Shown: positions 54,391 through 63,076 of the stretch, one piece after another
Position numbering within the stretch: position 1 is the stretch's first letter
How the letters are laid out: every line of letters starts with the position of its first letter
NCBI GenBank assembly: GCA_019638235.1
Contig: JAHBUE010000001.1
Coordinates: 1,474,492 to 1,538,491, forward strand
DNA: 64,000 nt
Source: Cyclobacteriaceae bacterium
Lineage (GTDB): Bacteria; Bacteroidota; Bacteroidia; Cytophagales; Cyclobacteriaceae
Direction of reading: 5' to 3'
Position numbers and translations under genes: made by a program
The notes under the pieces: generated by a model
Databases searched by the model: none
What the model saw: only the letters and a program-made list of their open reading frames with translations
Told to the model about the DNA's origin: nothing

Positions 54391-54426
54391 AAAAAGGCAC
54401 TTAAAGTAACACTTTAAGTGCCTTTT
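54391..54426. terminator. Bidirectional terminator after sppA
   Basis: AAAAAGGCACTTAAAGT and ACTTTAAGTGCCTTTTT form a perfect 17-base stem around a 3-base centre, with A/T runs on both sides. Confidence 0.9.
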
Positions 54427-54479
54427 TATACATCCTTTTCCAACTGGTAAATTCCGGCTCTTGCCCGTTCACCCCGCTA

Positions 54480-54761
54480 TCAGGTTGATTTAACTATTGA
54501 TTGTTCCACAATACAGGCTATTTCTGCGGTTTGACTAACTCCTGCCGAAAGGATTTCTACCAGGCTTGACATCCGTATTGTTTTTATGAAACCCTGAAAA
54601 TAATGCGGGTTACCTCTCCCGATTGCTAATTGGGATGGCTGCCGGCTAAGGAAATCAAATACAGGGTTTTTAAATAGATGCCCTTGAATAAGGGAATGTA
54701 ACTGTAGGCCGCCAGGTGTTTTAAGGGATAAGGATTGAGAAACCACAAGGCGAGTAGCCAC
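54480..54761 (-). CDS. Doubtful ORF, unknown
   Basis: A 93-codon frame from a GTG, without signal peptide or recognisable motif (ends VEQSIVKST). It is the only long frame in the 555-base stretch between sppA and the small-peptide genes and lies between two terminators, with no promoter seen. It could be a short real gene, a decayed fragment or chance. The rest of the stretch holds only the two terminators. Confidence 0.2.
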   Translation of the reverse strand: MATRLVVSQSLSLKTPGGLQLHSLIQGHLFKNPVFDFLSRQPSQLAIGRGNPHYFQGFIKTIRMSSLVEILSAGVSQTAEIACIVEQSIVKST

Positions 54762-54773
54762 TAAATAACAGGC

Positions 54774-54828
54774 AAAAATAAAGGGGCAACAGTACCCGCA
54801 ACCGTAGCCACAAGTGCTGTAACCCCTT
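54774..54828 (-). terminator. Terminator behind the SERI peptide genes
   Basis: On the minus strand AAGGGGTTACAGCAC pairs imperfectly (12 of 15) with GTACTGTTGCCCCTT across an 18-base loop, then TATTTTTG. It lies 12 bases behind the 52-aa gene. Confidence 0.65.
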
Positions 54829-54840
54829 GACTTTCAATTT

Positions 54841-54999
54841 TTAAATGCGCTCAGAGCCAAATCCTCCGGCAGGTGCTGCAAAATCTTCTTGAGTGGTGTT
54901 AACAGAGTTTTTCTCAACATTTTTTGCTGCATTGGTGAACGAGAACGTTACAATGGTAGCAATAACAAAGACTCCTAAAAGAAATATCTTGGTTTTCAT
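54841..54999 (-). CDS. Small exported peptide ending in SERI
   Basis: 52 residues from the ATG at 54999 (MKTKIFLLGVFVIATIVTF, a signal or anchor segment), then TNAAKNVEKNS and an acidic/glycine C-terminus FAAPAGGFGSERI. The upstream gene ends in the same four residues, S-E-R-I, after a Gly/aromatic stretch. Unknown family. Second of two tandem small genes, divergent from a TPR histidine kinase. Confidence 0.65.
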   Translation of the reverse strand: MKTKIFLLGVFVIATIVTFSFTNAAKNVEKNSVNTTQEDFAAPAGGFGSERI

Positions 55000-55049
55000 T
55001 TTTAGTGTGTTTTGATGTATTGGTAACAATCTTGAATAAATTCAAGTTG

Positions 55050-55181
55050 TTAGATTCTTTCGCTTACATGTCCGTAACCGTTCTCAAGTTCGGTAGAAGG
55101 CTTTACTTCTTCTTCGCTGCAAGCGGTAAAAGAAAGTGCGCAAACGGCTGCAAACAACAGGGTGTAGATAACTTTTTTCAT
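55050..55181 (-). CDS. Small lipoprotein-like peptide ending in SERI
   Basis: 43 residues from the ATG at 55181: MKKVIYTLLFAAVCALSFTAC is a lipoprotein-type signal with Cys21. The mature part is about 23 residues, SEEEVKPSTELENGYG then HVSERI and stop. The last four residues match those of the following gene. Positioned 50 bases ahead of it in the same direction and about 107 bases from the divergent kinase gene. Confidence 0.6.
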   Translation of the reverse strand: MKKVIYTLLFAAVCALSFTACSEEEVKPSTELENGYGHVSERI

Positions 55182-55288
55182 AATTTTATGGGGTTATAGG
55201 TTTTAGAAAATTTTTTCCGTTTAATTACAAGGCAAAGATTCGCTATGCCGTTAACTTAGTTTGCACAATAAAATTTTAAAAACGACAC

Positions 55289-57463
55289 GTGTCTAATATT
55301 TTATATTTTTTTCATAAAAGGCTCTCCTCACCCAACCTGTTGCTTGTCTTGATGGTAACCATTCCGCTATGCTTGTTTGGTCAGGCAAGCCGAATCGATT
55401 CCCTTACTAAAGCCCTGGGTAACAGTAGTGGATTAGATAGAATAGATGTGCAGATTGAGTTGGCACGGGCGAATTATTTTATTGATGTTAACCTTGCTTT
55501 AGATCATATCAATAATGCTCTTGAAGCTGCTGAAAGAGCAGATGACCAATATCGGATTCTTAAATCCAATAGAATAAAAGGGCAAATCCTGCGCAGACTT
55601 GAAAGACTGGATGATGCTATTAAGGTTTACGAATCTGCCTATAATTTATTTAAGAGCAGTGTAGGAAAGGCTTCTGAAATTGATGAGGAGTTTGTGAATG
55701 TGCTTAATAGCCTTGGTCTTGCGTACTCCTTAGCAGCCAACTATGATAAGGCCCTCGATTTACACTTTCAGGCGCTTGTTCTCAGAGAAAAGACGGGTGA
55801 TTTAGCAGATATAAGCATATCGTATAATAATATTGGCTTTGTTTATTTTAAGCTCAAGAATTATGAAAAATCCTTAGAGTATTATAAAAAGTCGCTTGAA
55901 GTCAAGACGGCTGTCCGTGATTCGTTTGACCTTGATCACTTGCATGTCAACATTGGGCTTTGTTATGTTCACCTTAAAGATTTTGATAAGGCCCTTGAAA
56001 CTTTTAATACTGCATTTAAGGTGTGTGGAAAAAATTGTAGTGATCAAATTTTAATGGAAGGCGAAGGAGGTCTTGGAGTGGCGTACTATTGGCTGGGAGA
56101 CTATGATAAAGCACAAAAATACTTTATGAGTGGTCGTGATCGTGCGATCAAAGTAGCAAACCAGAGGTTTCTTGTGGAGCCATTAGTTTATCTAGCCAGA
56201 ATTGCCTTGAAAAAGGGGGAGATCGAAAAGGTCAGAGATTATCTCACAGAGTGCGAAAAAATCTCAGCCGAAATCGGTTACAACCAGTTATTAATGGATG
56301 TTTACAGGGAATATGCAAACCTCTATACGCAATCAAACGATTTCCAACAGGCGTCTATTTATCAGAATAAATACATAACGCTTAAAGATAGCCTGATTGG
56401 CGAGGAACTCGTAAAAAACATTGCCCGTACCCAAACGCAATTCGAGGAACGCGAAAACCTTCGCACTATCGAACTGAAAGACGAAGCCCTTGCTCGTCAG
56501 CGTATGCTCAACCTGTCAATTGGCACTATTGCTTTTCTGGGCGTTTTGCTTGTGTTTATTCTGTACCAAAACAATAAAACAAGAAAAAGGGTAAATGCAA
56601 AGTTATCTGATGCTTACGAGATAATTGAAGCGCAGAATAGAAAATTACAGGTGCATGCCGATAACCTTCAGGCAGAAGTAAATAAAGCAACGGCTGATTT
56701 GTTAGTGGCCAATACTTCCCTGCAAAAAGTAAACGAAGACCTCGATAATTTCATTTATAAAACCTCGCACGATATACGCGGGCCGTTAGCCAGTCTGAGA
56801 GGTATGTGTAACATAGCCCTGATTGATGTAAAAGACGAACAGGCGTTGACCTACCTTAAAACAATTGATAGCACCGCATCGCACCTCAACAAGATTCTTA
56901 CGCGGTTAGTCATTATTAACCAGATTAATAATGCCACTATCAATCCCGAACCATTGGATTTTGACAAAATCGTTGATGATGTTATCCTGTTTGAAAACAA
57001 AAAAGGGCTTCCCAAAGGATTTACTTTTAAACGTGACATTCAGCGAAATATAATCTTCCGTTCAGACGATGTACTGATTCGTATTATCTTAGAGAATCTT
57101 ATCGACAATGCTGTTAAGTTTCATAACAATTCAGAACGGGTGGTTCCGTTTGCGCATATTAAAATCTTTACAGAAGCCGAACACCTGCACATACAGGTAA
57201 TCGATAATGGTGTGGGTATTGTTATGCAAAACCCGAATAAGATTTTCCAGATGTTTACACGGGCTTCCGAGAGATCGGGAACAGGCGGTGTAGGCCTGTA
57301 CCTGATAAAGCAGGCCGTTACCCGGTTGGGCGGTGAAGTTCGGTTACAATTAACCCCCGAAAAATACACCTTGTTCCATGCCACACTTCCGTTGGAAATC
57401 CCTAAGGAGTTAATGGGGATAGCGGAGGAGCCGCAAGATGATGAGGCCAAAACCAACGCCTGA
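55289..57463 (+). CDS. TPR-repeat sensor histidine kinase
   Basis: 724 residues from a GTG. A signal peptide (to about residue 34), then about seven tetratricopeptide repeats (about 40-390, for example SISYNNIGFVYFKLKNYEKS), one membrane helix (about 408-428), a coiled-coil and the kinase core. His494 is in TSHDIRGPLASL, the N box is LENLIDNAVKFH, and the G boxes are VIDNGVGI and GTGGVGLYLIKQ. No receiver domain and no response regulator nearby. The TPR part faces the periplasm, where it could bind peptides; the adjacent small exported peptides are candidates. Confidence 0.9.
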   Translation: MSNILYFFHKRLSSPNLLLVLMVTIPLCLFGQASRIDSLTKALGNSSGLDRIDVQIELARANYFIDVNLALDHINNALEAAERADDQYRILKSNRIKGQILRRLERLDDAIKVYESAYNLFKSSVGKASEIDEEFVNVLNSLGLAYSLAANYDKALDLHFQALVLREKTGDLADISISYNNIGFVYFKLKNYEKSLEYYKKSLEVKTAVRDSFDLDHLHVNIGLCYVHLKDFDKALETFNTAFKVCGKNCSDQILMEGEGGLGVAYYWLGDYDKAQKYFMSGRDRAIKVANQRFLVEPLVYLARIALKKGEIEKVRDYLTECEKISAEIGYNQLLMDVYREYANLYTQSNDFQQASIYQNKYITLKDSLIGEELVKNIARTQTQFEERENLRTIELKDEALARQRMLNLSIGTIAFLGVLLVFILYQNNKTRKRVNAKLSDAYEIIEAQNRKLQVHADNLQAEVNKATADLLVANTSLQKVNEDLDNFIYKTSHDIRGPLASLRGMCNIALIDVKDEQALTYLKTIDSTASHLNKILTRLVIINQINNATINPEPLDFDKIVDDVILFENKKGLPKGFTFKRDIQRNIIFRSDDVLIRIILENLIDNAVKFHNNSERVVPFAHIKIFTEAEHLHIQVIDNGVGIVMQNPNKIFQMFTRASERSGTGGVGLYLIKQAVTRLGGEVRLQLTPEKYTLFHATLPLEIPKELMGIAEEPQDDEAKTNA

Positions 57464-57532
57464 TTTTTTTACCTGACAATCAATATACATCTTTGCACTC
57501 CGCAATTTCTGCGGAAGCGATTTTTTGATGAT

Positions 57533-59623
57533 ATGAAGAAGTTTAAACGAACCACTGTAACGGCCGCTTTGCCGTATGCCAACGGGCCGTTGCACATCGG
57601 GCACGTAGCGGGCGCTTACTTACCGGCTGATACATACGTGCGATACCTGCGCCTGCGCGGTGATGATATTGTTTTTATCTGCGGGTCGGACGAGCATGGT
57701 GTGGCCATTACCTTAGGCGCAAAGAAAGAAGGCGTTTCGCCCAAGGCATTTGTTGACAAGTATCATAATCTGATGAAAAAGGCTTTCCAGGATTTTGGAA
57801 TCGGCTTCGATATTTATTCGCGCACATCGCAGCCCGTACACTACGAAACAGCCCAGGAATTTTTCAAGACGATTTACGATCAGGGTATTTTTTTGGAAGA
57901 AACATCCGATCAGTATTACGATGAGCAGGAAGGAATTTTCTTAGCCGACCGGTACATAACGGGCACGTGCCCCAAGTGCGGCAACACCAATGCCTATGGC
58001 GATCAGTGCGAAAAATGCGGAACGAGTTTAAGTCCGCGTGAGTTGATTAACCCGCGCTCTACCGTATCGGGCAATACACCCGTGTTAAAGCCTACCAAGC
58101 ACTGGTATTTTCCGTTAGATAAATACGAAAGTTGGCTGAAAGAATGGATTGTAGAAGGACATAAAGATGATTGGAAAACCAATGTGTACGGTCAGTGCAA
58201 ATCGTGGATTGACCAGGGCTTGCAACCGCGTTCCATCACGCGCGATTTAGCGTGGGGCATTCCGGTTCCCTTAGCGGAAGGCAAAGGCAAGGTTCTATAT
58301 GTGTGGTTTGATGCGCCTATCGGGTATATATCGGCTACGAAAGAACTGAAGCCCAACGACTGGCAAAAATACTGGCAGGATAACGACACGCGACTCATCC
58401 ATTTTATAGGCAAGGATAACATTGTTTTTCACTGCGTTATTTTTCCATCGATGTTAAAAGCGGCAGGTAAGTATATTTTGCCCGACAACGTTCCGGCTAA
58501 CGAATTCCTTAACCTCGAAGGTGAAAAAATATCGACTTCGCGCAACCATGCAGTATGGCTGCACGAATACCTGGAGGATTTTCCGGGCAGGAGGGATGAA
58601 CTGCGTTACACGCTAACGTCTATTTCGCCCGAAACCAAAGATGCCGATTTCACCTGGAAAGATTATCAATCGAAGGTGAACAGCGAACTGTCGGCCATAC
58701 TCGGCAATTTTGTGAACCGCGTAATGGTGTTGACCTGGAAATATTTTGACGGCAAAGTGCCATCGGCACACGAACTGCCGGGTACTAACGACCATAGAAA
58801 ACGTATTCTGGAAAAATACCAGCAGGCGCATAACGACCTGAACGCTTCGGTGAAAGAAATGATCAGCGCATTGGATGATTTCCGTTTCCGTGAAGCGCAG
58901 TTTCAGATGATGAATTTGTGCCGGATAGGAAATAAATTCTTAGCCGATACCGAACCGTGGAAACTCGCCAAGGAAGACATGGAAGCCGTTAGCTGTATTT
59001 TAAGCTATGCGCTAACAGTAGTGGGCAACATTGCCATTGCTTGTGAACCTTTCCTGCCCGATACGGCTCAAAACATTAAAAAACAACTGAACAGTACGGG
59101 CATTGATACCGGTTGGAATGCGTTTTGGAAAAAAGCCGAACTGATAGAGCCTTTGCCGGAAAGCCATCAGCTTGGTAAAGCCGAGTTGTTGTTCAGGAAC
59201 ATCGAAGATGAAGAAATTGAAAAGCAGATTAACAAACTAAAGAAACCGAAAGCCGTGGAGGAAGTAAAACCCGAAAGTGCTGTAAAGCCGTTGAAAGAAA
59301 CCATCACCATTGACGACTTCACCAAACTGGATATTCGCGTAGGCACGATACTAACAGCCGAAAAAATGGAAAAATCCGACAAGCTGTTAAAGTTCACGAT
59401 TGATACAGGCATTGACAAGCGCACCGTGTTGAGCGGCATTGCCAAACACTATACACCGGAGGAAATGGTTGGCAAACAGGTTACGCTCATTGCCAACCTT
59501 GCGCCACGCAAAATGATGGGCATTGAATCGCAGGGCATGATTTTAATGGCCGAGGACGCAGACGGGAAACTAAGGCTGTTACAACCAAACGAGGCGGTTA
59601 ATCCGGGGGCTACGGTTAGTTAG
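57533..59623 (+). CDS. metG: Methionyl-tRNA synthetase
   Basis: 696 residues. Class I synthetase with [11 protein letters not shown] (HIGH), four-cysteine zinc knuckle [18 protein letters not shown] and KISTS in the KMSKS place. The C-terminal tRNA-binding OB-fold domain starts at about residue 585 ([12 protein letters not shown]), joined by a lysine/proline-rich linker. Length is normal for the dimeric form. A dispersed repeat begins at the stop codon. Confidence 0.97.
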   Translation: MKKFKRTTVTAALPYANGPLHIGHVAGAYLPADTYVRYLRLRGDDIVFICGSDEHGVAITLGAKKEGVSPKAFVDKYHNLMKKAFQDFGIGFDIYSRTSQPVHYETAQEFFKTIYDQGIFLEETSDQYYDEQEGIFLADRYITGTCPKCGNTNAYGDQCEKCGTSLSPRELINPRSTVSGNTPVLKPTKHWYFPLDKYESWLKEWIVEGHKDDWKTNVYGQCKSWIDQGLQPRSITRDLAWGIPVPLAEGKGKVLYVWFDAPIGYISATKELKPNDWQKYWQDNDTRLIHFIGKDNIVFHCVIFPSMLKAAGKYILPDNVPANEFLNLEGEKISTSRNHAVWLHEYLEDFPGRRDELRYTLTSISPETKDADFTWKDYQSKVNSELSAILGNFVNRVMVLTWKYFDGKVPSAHELPGTNDHRKRILEKYQQAHNDLNASVKEMISALDDFRFREAQFQMMNLCRIGNKFLADTEPWKLAKEDMEAVSCILSYALTVVGNIAIACEPFLPDTAQNIKKQLNSTGIDTGWNAFWKKAELIEPLPESHQLGKAELLFRNIEDEEIEKQINKLKKPKAVEEVKPESAVKPLKETITIDDFTKLDIRVGTILTAEKMEKSDKLLKFTIDTGIDKRTVLSGIAKHYTPEEMVGKQVTLIANLAPRKMMGIESQGMILMAEDADGKLRLLQPNEAVNPGATVS

Positions 59624-59656
59624 GACTTGGGGATTAGGTATCAGGATTTAAGGTAA
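59622..59656. repeat. Dispersed repeat behind metG (left arm)
   Basis: AGGACTTGGGGATTAGG, then TATCAGGATTTAAGG. The inverted partner lies at 60525-60590, on the far side of the Nmad2-like gene. Confidence 0.6.
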
Positions 59657-59762
59657 AGAAAAGACTTTGAGCAAATCGAAACTCGTTGGATAATGGAGAA
59701 CACTTTAAACCAAACATCGGGTATCAATACGTGAATAGAGCAGAGTAAAACGATAAAGTTGA

Positions 59763-60458
59763 TTGACAAAGATTTATTCTTACATATTAAAAAACGATAG
59801 CGGAGCAGCGCCAAATCCTTTCTGGGGAAAATGCACTTTGACAATTTGCAAGCCAGCAATTAGGCGAACCGCAGAGATCGGTGATTGGATAATTGGCACA
59901 GGTTCGAAGAATTCAAAACTAAAAGACGGAAAGATATACGATTATTCAGATAGCATCATTTATGCGATGAAAGTGACGGGAATAAAAACACTTTTAGAGT
60001 ATGATGAATTCTGCAATATGAAATTGAAAAACAAAATTCCAGATTGGCGGACAAAGGACTGGAGAAAAATAATGGGCGATTGTATTTATGACTATTCAAA
60101 AGGGATCGACCCAATGATGAGAAAGGGAGTTCATACCGAGAAAAACAAAAAGAGAGATTTAAGTGGACAGCGCGCATTGATTTCAAATCATTTTTACTAT
60201 TTCGGGGAGGAAGCGAGAGTTATTCCGAAAGAATTAAAAGGACTGATAAAAAAGGGCCAGGGGCATTTGAAAATAGAAAGCCCTGAACTCGTGGGTAAGT
60301 TTGAGAAATGGATTAAGAAGTTCGTGAAGAATAAAGTTTATGCTGATCCACAATTGAGATATAAATTTGACAGAACAACAGTGGATGAAATTATTTTAAA
60401 ATGCTCGACACAAGATTTTAAGGAAGACAAAAATGATGATGAGGAAATAGTTAATTAA
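59763..60458 (+). CDS. Nmad2-like protein (nucleotide-modification-associated)
   Basis: 231 residues from a TTG start. The start IYSYILKNDSGAAPNPFWG, then CTLTICKPAIRRTAEIGDWIIGTGSK and IIYAMKVTG, matches the Nmad2 domain, a family predicted to act on or read modified nucleotides and often found in phage or defence loci. The C-terminal part is lysine-rich. Codon use is clearly more AT-rich than in metG and pth on either side. The domain call rests on my recollection of the pattern; the activity is unknown. Confidence 0.65.
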   Translation: MTKIYSYILKNDSGAAPNPFWGKCTLTICKPAIRRTAEIGDWIIGTGSKNSKLKDGKIYDYSDSIIYAMKVTGIKTLLEYDEFCNMKLKNKIPDWRTKDWRKIMGDCIYDYSKGIDPMMRKGVHTEKNKKRDLSGQRALISNHFYYFGEEARVIPKELKGLIKKGQGHLKIESPELVGKFEKWIKKFVKNKVYADPQLRYKFDRTTVDEIILKCSTQDFKEDKNDDEEIVN

Positions 60459-60524
60459 GAGTACAGAAAAGAATGTACAAACGCTTAACAGAGAATTCTA
60501 ATCAACGCCAATGAACATTATCAC

Positions 60525-60590
60525 CCCTAAACAACAACAAATCCTCGTCCTAAGCCCTAACACCCAATCTACGTCCTAACTATTAAAAAG
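60525..60590. repeat. Dispersed repeat before pth (right arm, inverted)
   Basis: Words CCTCGTCCTAAGCCCTAACA and CCCAATCTACGTCCTAAC are the reverse complement type of the AGGACTTGGGGCTTAGG family. Together with 59622-59656 they form arms on either side of the Nmad2-like gene. Confidence 0.6.
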
Positions 60591-61136
60591 GCTCATCGTC
60601 CTATTCACGCCAATTGTACAAAAAGAGAGAATCATTTCAGCGGCCTTGTCCATTAGTAAGGGTAGTTCGTCAAATTCCTGTTTTGAAAAATTGCTGAGTA
60701 CGAAGTCGGCTTGTTGCCCTTTGTGAAAATCGTTGCCTACACCAAAACGCAAGCGACTGTAGTCCTGTCCGCCTAATAAAAGCTCAATGTTTTTTAGTCC
60801 GTTGTGCCCGGCCGGGCTTCCCTTTGCGCGCATACGCAGTGTGCCGAAAGGCAGGGCAATATCATCTACCACAACAAGAAGATTTTCCTTTGGTATTTTT
60901 AACTCCTGAAGCCAGTAAGCAATGGCTTTGCCGCTCAGGTTCATGTAGGTGGTGGGCTTGATTAAATGCAGTTGCTTCCCCTTGTATTTCAATTCGGCTT
61001 TTTCGGCATGGCGCGACAATTCAAAGTTTACACCTTTTACATCAGCAAGGCGGTCGAGTACAAGAAACCCGATATTGTGCCGGGTCAGTTCGTATTCCGC
61101 TCCTATGTTTCCAAGTCCTGCGATTAGATATTTCAT
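60576..61136 (-). CDS. pth: Peptidyl-tRNA hydrolase
   Basis: 186 residues. It releases peptides from tRNA dropped by the ribosome. Family motifs: [18 protein letters not shown] with the catalytic His, [23 protein letters not shown] and the [12 protein letters not shown] loop. Downstream of rplY, separated by a terminator and AT-rich repeats. Confidence 0.96.
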   Translation of the reverse strand: MKYLIAGLGNIGAEYELTRHNIGFLVLDRLADVKGVNFELSRHAEKAELKYKGKQLHLIKPTTYMNLSGKAIAYWLQELKIPKENLLVVVDDIALPFGTLRMRAKGSPAGHNGLKNIELLLGGQDYSRLRFGVGNDFHKGQQADFVLSNFSKQEFDELPLLMDKAAEMILSFCTIGVNRTMSLFNS

Positions 61137-61141
61137 TTTAT

Positions 61142-61256
61142 CAATTTGAAGATTTGAAAATTAGTTAATTTGAAAATGGAAATACAACAGGTATAAAAAA
61201 AACCTTCCGGGTTACGGAAGGTTTTTGTTCTTCAAATTGAAACATTTTCAAATTAC
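61142..61256. repeat. AT-rich inverted words around the rplY terminator
   Basis: Left: CAATTTGAAGATTTGAAAA and AATTTGAAAATGG; right: CTTCAAATTGAAACATTTTC, nearly complementary. They extend the rplY terminator stem outward. Confidence 0.5.
61194..61228 (-). terminator. Terminator of the prs-rplY unit
   Basis: AACCTTCCG (61201-61209) and CGGAAGGTT (61215-61223) form a perfect 9-base stem; on the minus strand eight Ts follow. Confidence 0.9.
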
Positions 61257-61885
61257 TTCTTGCCTTCGTCTTTCTTAGCATCGGCAGCCGGGGCAGCGCC
61301 TGCAGCCGGGGTTTCCGCTGCGGTTTCGGCTGCAAGTTTGGCAGCACGCGAAACTTCAACGGCAGCAATGGCTGCAGCCTTCGGGTCAAGGAATGTGAGT
61401 CCCTCAATTTTCATATCGCCCACCTTAATGGCATGGTGGAAGTCAAGTTCGGTAACATCCACATCAATATGGTCGGGCATATCCTTAGGTAAGCCTTCTA
61501 TCTTCAGCGAAGCACGCTTTCTGATTAGCGTACCGCCTTTCTCAACGCCTTTTGCTTTTCCGGTTAACCGGATAGGAATATTCATCTTGATTTTTCTTCC
61601 TTCTTCAATTTTCAGGAAATCGGCATGAAGAATAACTTCACTTACCGGGTGGAACTGAACTTCCTGAAGAATCGCTTCAACTTCTTCTCCTTCAATGTTC
61701 AGGTGAACAAAATGCGCTTCATTGGTGTACACTAATTCGCGAAACAAAATCATGGGTGCATAAAAATGCACTTGCTCGTTTCCGCCATACACAACGCAGG
61801 GAACAAATCCTTCATTTCTCAATCGCTGAGAATCAGACTTGCCGAGATTCGCTCTTTTATACCCTACAATCTCAACAGTTTTCAT
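61253..61885 (-). CDS. rplY: 50S ribosomal protein L25/general stress protein Ctc
   Basis: 210 residues. N-terminal 5S-rRNA-binding L25 domain (VEIVGYKRANLGKSDSQRLR) and the C-terminal TL5/CTC domain (about 95-180), ending in an Ala/Lys-rich tail (AAAETPAAGAAPAADAKKD). Lies 31 bases behind prs, a common prs-ctc-pth order. Confidence 0.95.
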   Translation of the reverse strand: MKTVEIVGYKRANLGKSDSQRLRNEGFVPCVVYGGNEQVHFYAPMILFRELVYTNEAHFVHLNIEGEEVEAILQEVQFHPVSEVILHADFLKIEEGRKIKMNIPIRLTGKAKGVEKGGTLIRKRASLKIEGLPKDMPDHIDVDVTELDFHHAIKVGDMKIEGLTFLDPKAAAIAAVEVSRAAKLAAETAAETPAAGAAPAADAKKDEGKK

Positions 61886-61916
61886 GGTTTTAAAATTTAT
61901 GGTTAATTAAAATAGT

Positions 61917-62846
61917 TTACAGTTTTATGAATAATGAACTTATCGACTCGTGGTCGTGAATTTTACGAATGGCTTTCGCGAATAATTCGGATACCGTGAG
62001 CACTTTAATCTTTGATATGTTCTGTTTCAGGGGAATGGTATCGGCTACTACCAACTCTTCTAACGCAGAGTTTTCAATATTTTCGTAAGCCTTGCCCGAT
62101 AACACAGGATGTGTACAGGCTGCACGAACGGTACGGGCACCTTTTTCTTTCAACAATCCGGCAGCCTTGCAAATAGTGCCGGCTGTATCAACAAGGTCGT
62201 CAATAAGTATAACGTCTTTGCCTTCCACTTCGCCTATCAGGCGCATAGATTCAATTTTGTTGGCTTCTTTTCTGTGTTTATCGCACACGGCAAGTTCGGC
62301 ATCAAAAAACTTGGCGAAGCTTCTGGCGCGCTTAATACCGCCCACATCGGGCGAAGCAAACATGATATTTTCTAATTGTAACGATTTCAGGTACGGAACA
62401 AAAATATAGGCACCATCGAGGTGGTCTACTGGAATATCAAAAAAGCCTTGTATCTGGTCGGCATGTAAATCGCAGGTCATAATGCGGTCGGCCCCGGCCG
62501 CAGAGATAAGGTTGGCAATAAGCTTGGCGGCAATGGATACACGTGGGCGGTCTTTACGGTCCTGGCGTGCATACCCAAAATAGGGGATAACTACGTTTAC
62601 GCTTGAGGCGCTGGCCCGCTTGGCGGCATCTACCATCAGGAGAAGCTCCATCAGGTTATCGGAAGGGGGGATAGTTGACTGGATAATAAAAACTTCGTGC
62701 CCCCGAACGGACTCAGCAATGAAAGGCGACATTTCACCATCGCTGAATTGCTGATAGTTTACTGTGCCAAGACTTTCCCCGTATGCATCGGCAATCTTTT
62801 CGGCCAAATACGTGGTAGCCCTTCCGCTGAAAATTTTTACTGCCAT
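61917..62846 (-). CDS. prs: Ribose-phosphate pyrophosphokinase
   Basis: 309 residues. It makes PRPP for nucleotide and histidine synthesis. Ribose-phosphate loop, YARQDRKDRPR catalytic segment, CDLHADQIQGFF metal site, CDKHRKE and the PRPP loop VILIDDLVDTAGT are all present. First gene of prs-rplY-pth; preceded by the tRNA-Gln terminator. Confidence 0.97.
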   Translation of the reverse strand: MAVKIFSGRATTYLAEKIADAYGESLGTVNYQQFSDGEMSPFIAESVRGHEVFIIQSTIPPSDNLMELLLMVDAAKRASASSVNVVIPYFGYARQDRKDRPRVSIAAKLIANLISAAGADRIMTCDLHADQIQGFFDIPVDHLDGAYIFVPYLKSLQLENIMFASPDVGGIKRARSFAKFFDAELAVCDKHRKEANKIESMRLIGEVEGKDVILIDDLVDTAGTICKAAGLLKEKGARTVRAACTHPVLSGKAYENIENSALEELVVADTIPLKQNISKIKVLTVSELFAKAIRKIHDHESISSLFIKL

Positions 62847-62861
62847 TGTTTTGCGTTAAAC

Positions 62862-62893
62862 TAAAAGCCCTCCCGAAACGGTGGGGAGGGCCT
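62862..62893 (-). terminator. Terminator of tRNA-Gln
   Basis: GCCCTCCC and GGGAGGGC form an 8-base GC-rich stem (62867-62891) followed on the minus strand by TTTT. It lies 3 bases behind the tRNA. Confidence 0.85.
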
Positions 62894-62896
62894 TTG

Positions 62897-62967
62897 TTGT
62901 CCGACAAGGATTCGAACCCTGACTAAAAGAACCAAAATCTTCTGTGCTACCATTACACCATCGGACA
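62897..62967 (-). tRNA. tRNA-Gln (UUG)
   Basis: The minus strand folds as a complete 71-base cloverleaf: acceptor TGTCCGA / TCGGACA with discriminator A, D-arm with GGTGTAATGGTAGCAC, anticodon stem GAAGA / TCTTT with loop TTTTGGT giving anticodon TTG, and T-arm with GGTTCGAATCC. No CCA is encoded. No integrase or repeated tRNA end is nearby. Confidence 0.97.
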
Positions 62968-63009
62968 ATTTCCTTGTTTTAAGCAAGAAAACCCTGTTTT
63001 TTGGGATTG

Positions 63010-63017
63010 CAAAGGTA
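63010..63017 (-). promoter_or_regulatory. -7 box for tRNA-Gln
   Basis: On the minus strand TACCTTTG, 42 bases ahead of the mature tRNA 5' end. The upstream TTTG element is not clear. Confidence 0.5.
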
Positions 63018-63076
63018 GAATTAATTTTCAGAAAACGAATCTCCCCGGCAGTAAATTTCTGGTCAAAAAGCCCGGC

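Noticed and set aside
57496..57530. Short CCGCA-ATTTC-TGCGG hairpin with Ts before metG as a leader terminator or riboswitch
   Set aside because: The stem has only five base pairs and no known riboswitch core is present.
62862..62967. tRNA-Gln as an integration site
   Set aside because: No repeated tRNA 3' end, integrase or foreign block beside it; the hairpin is a normal terminator.
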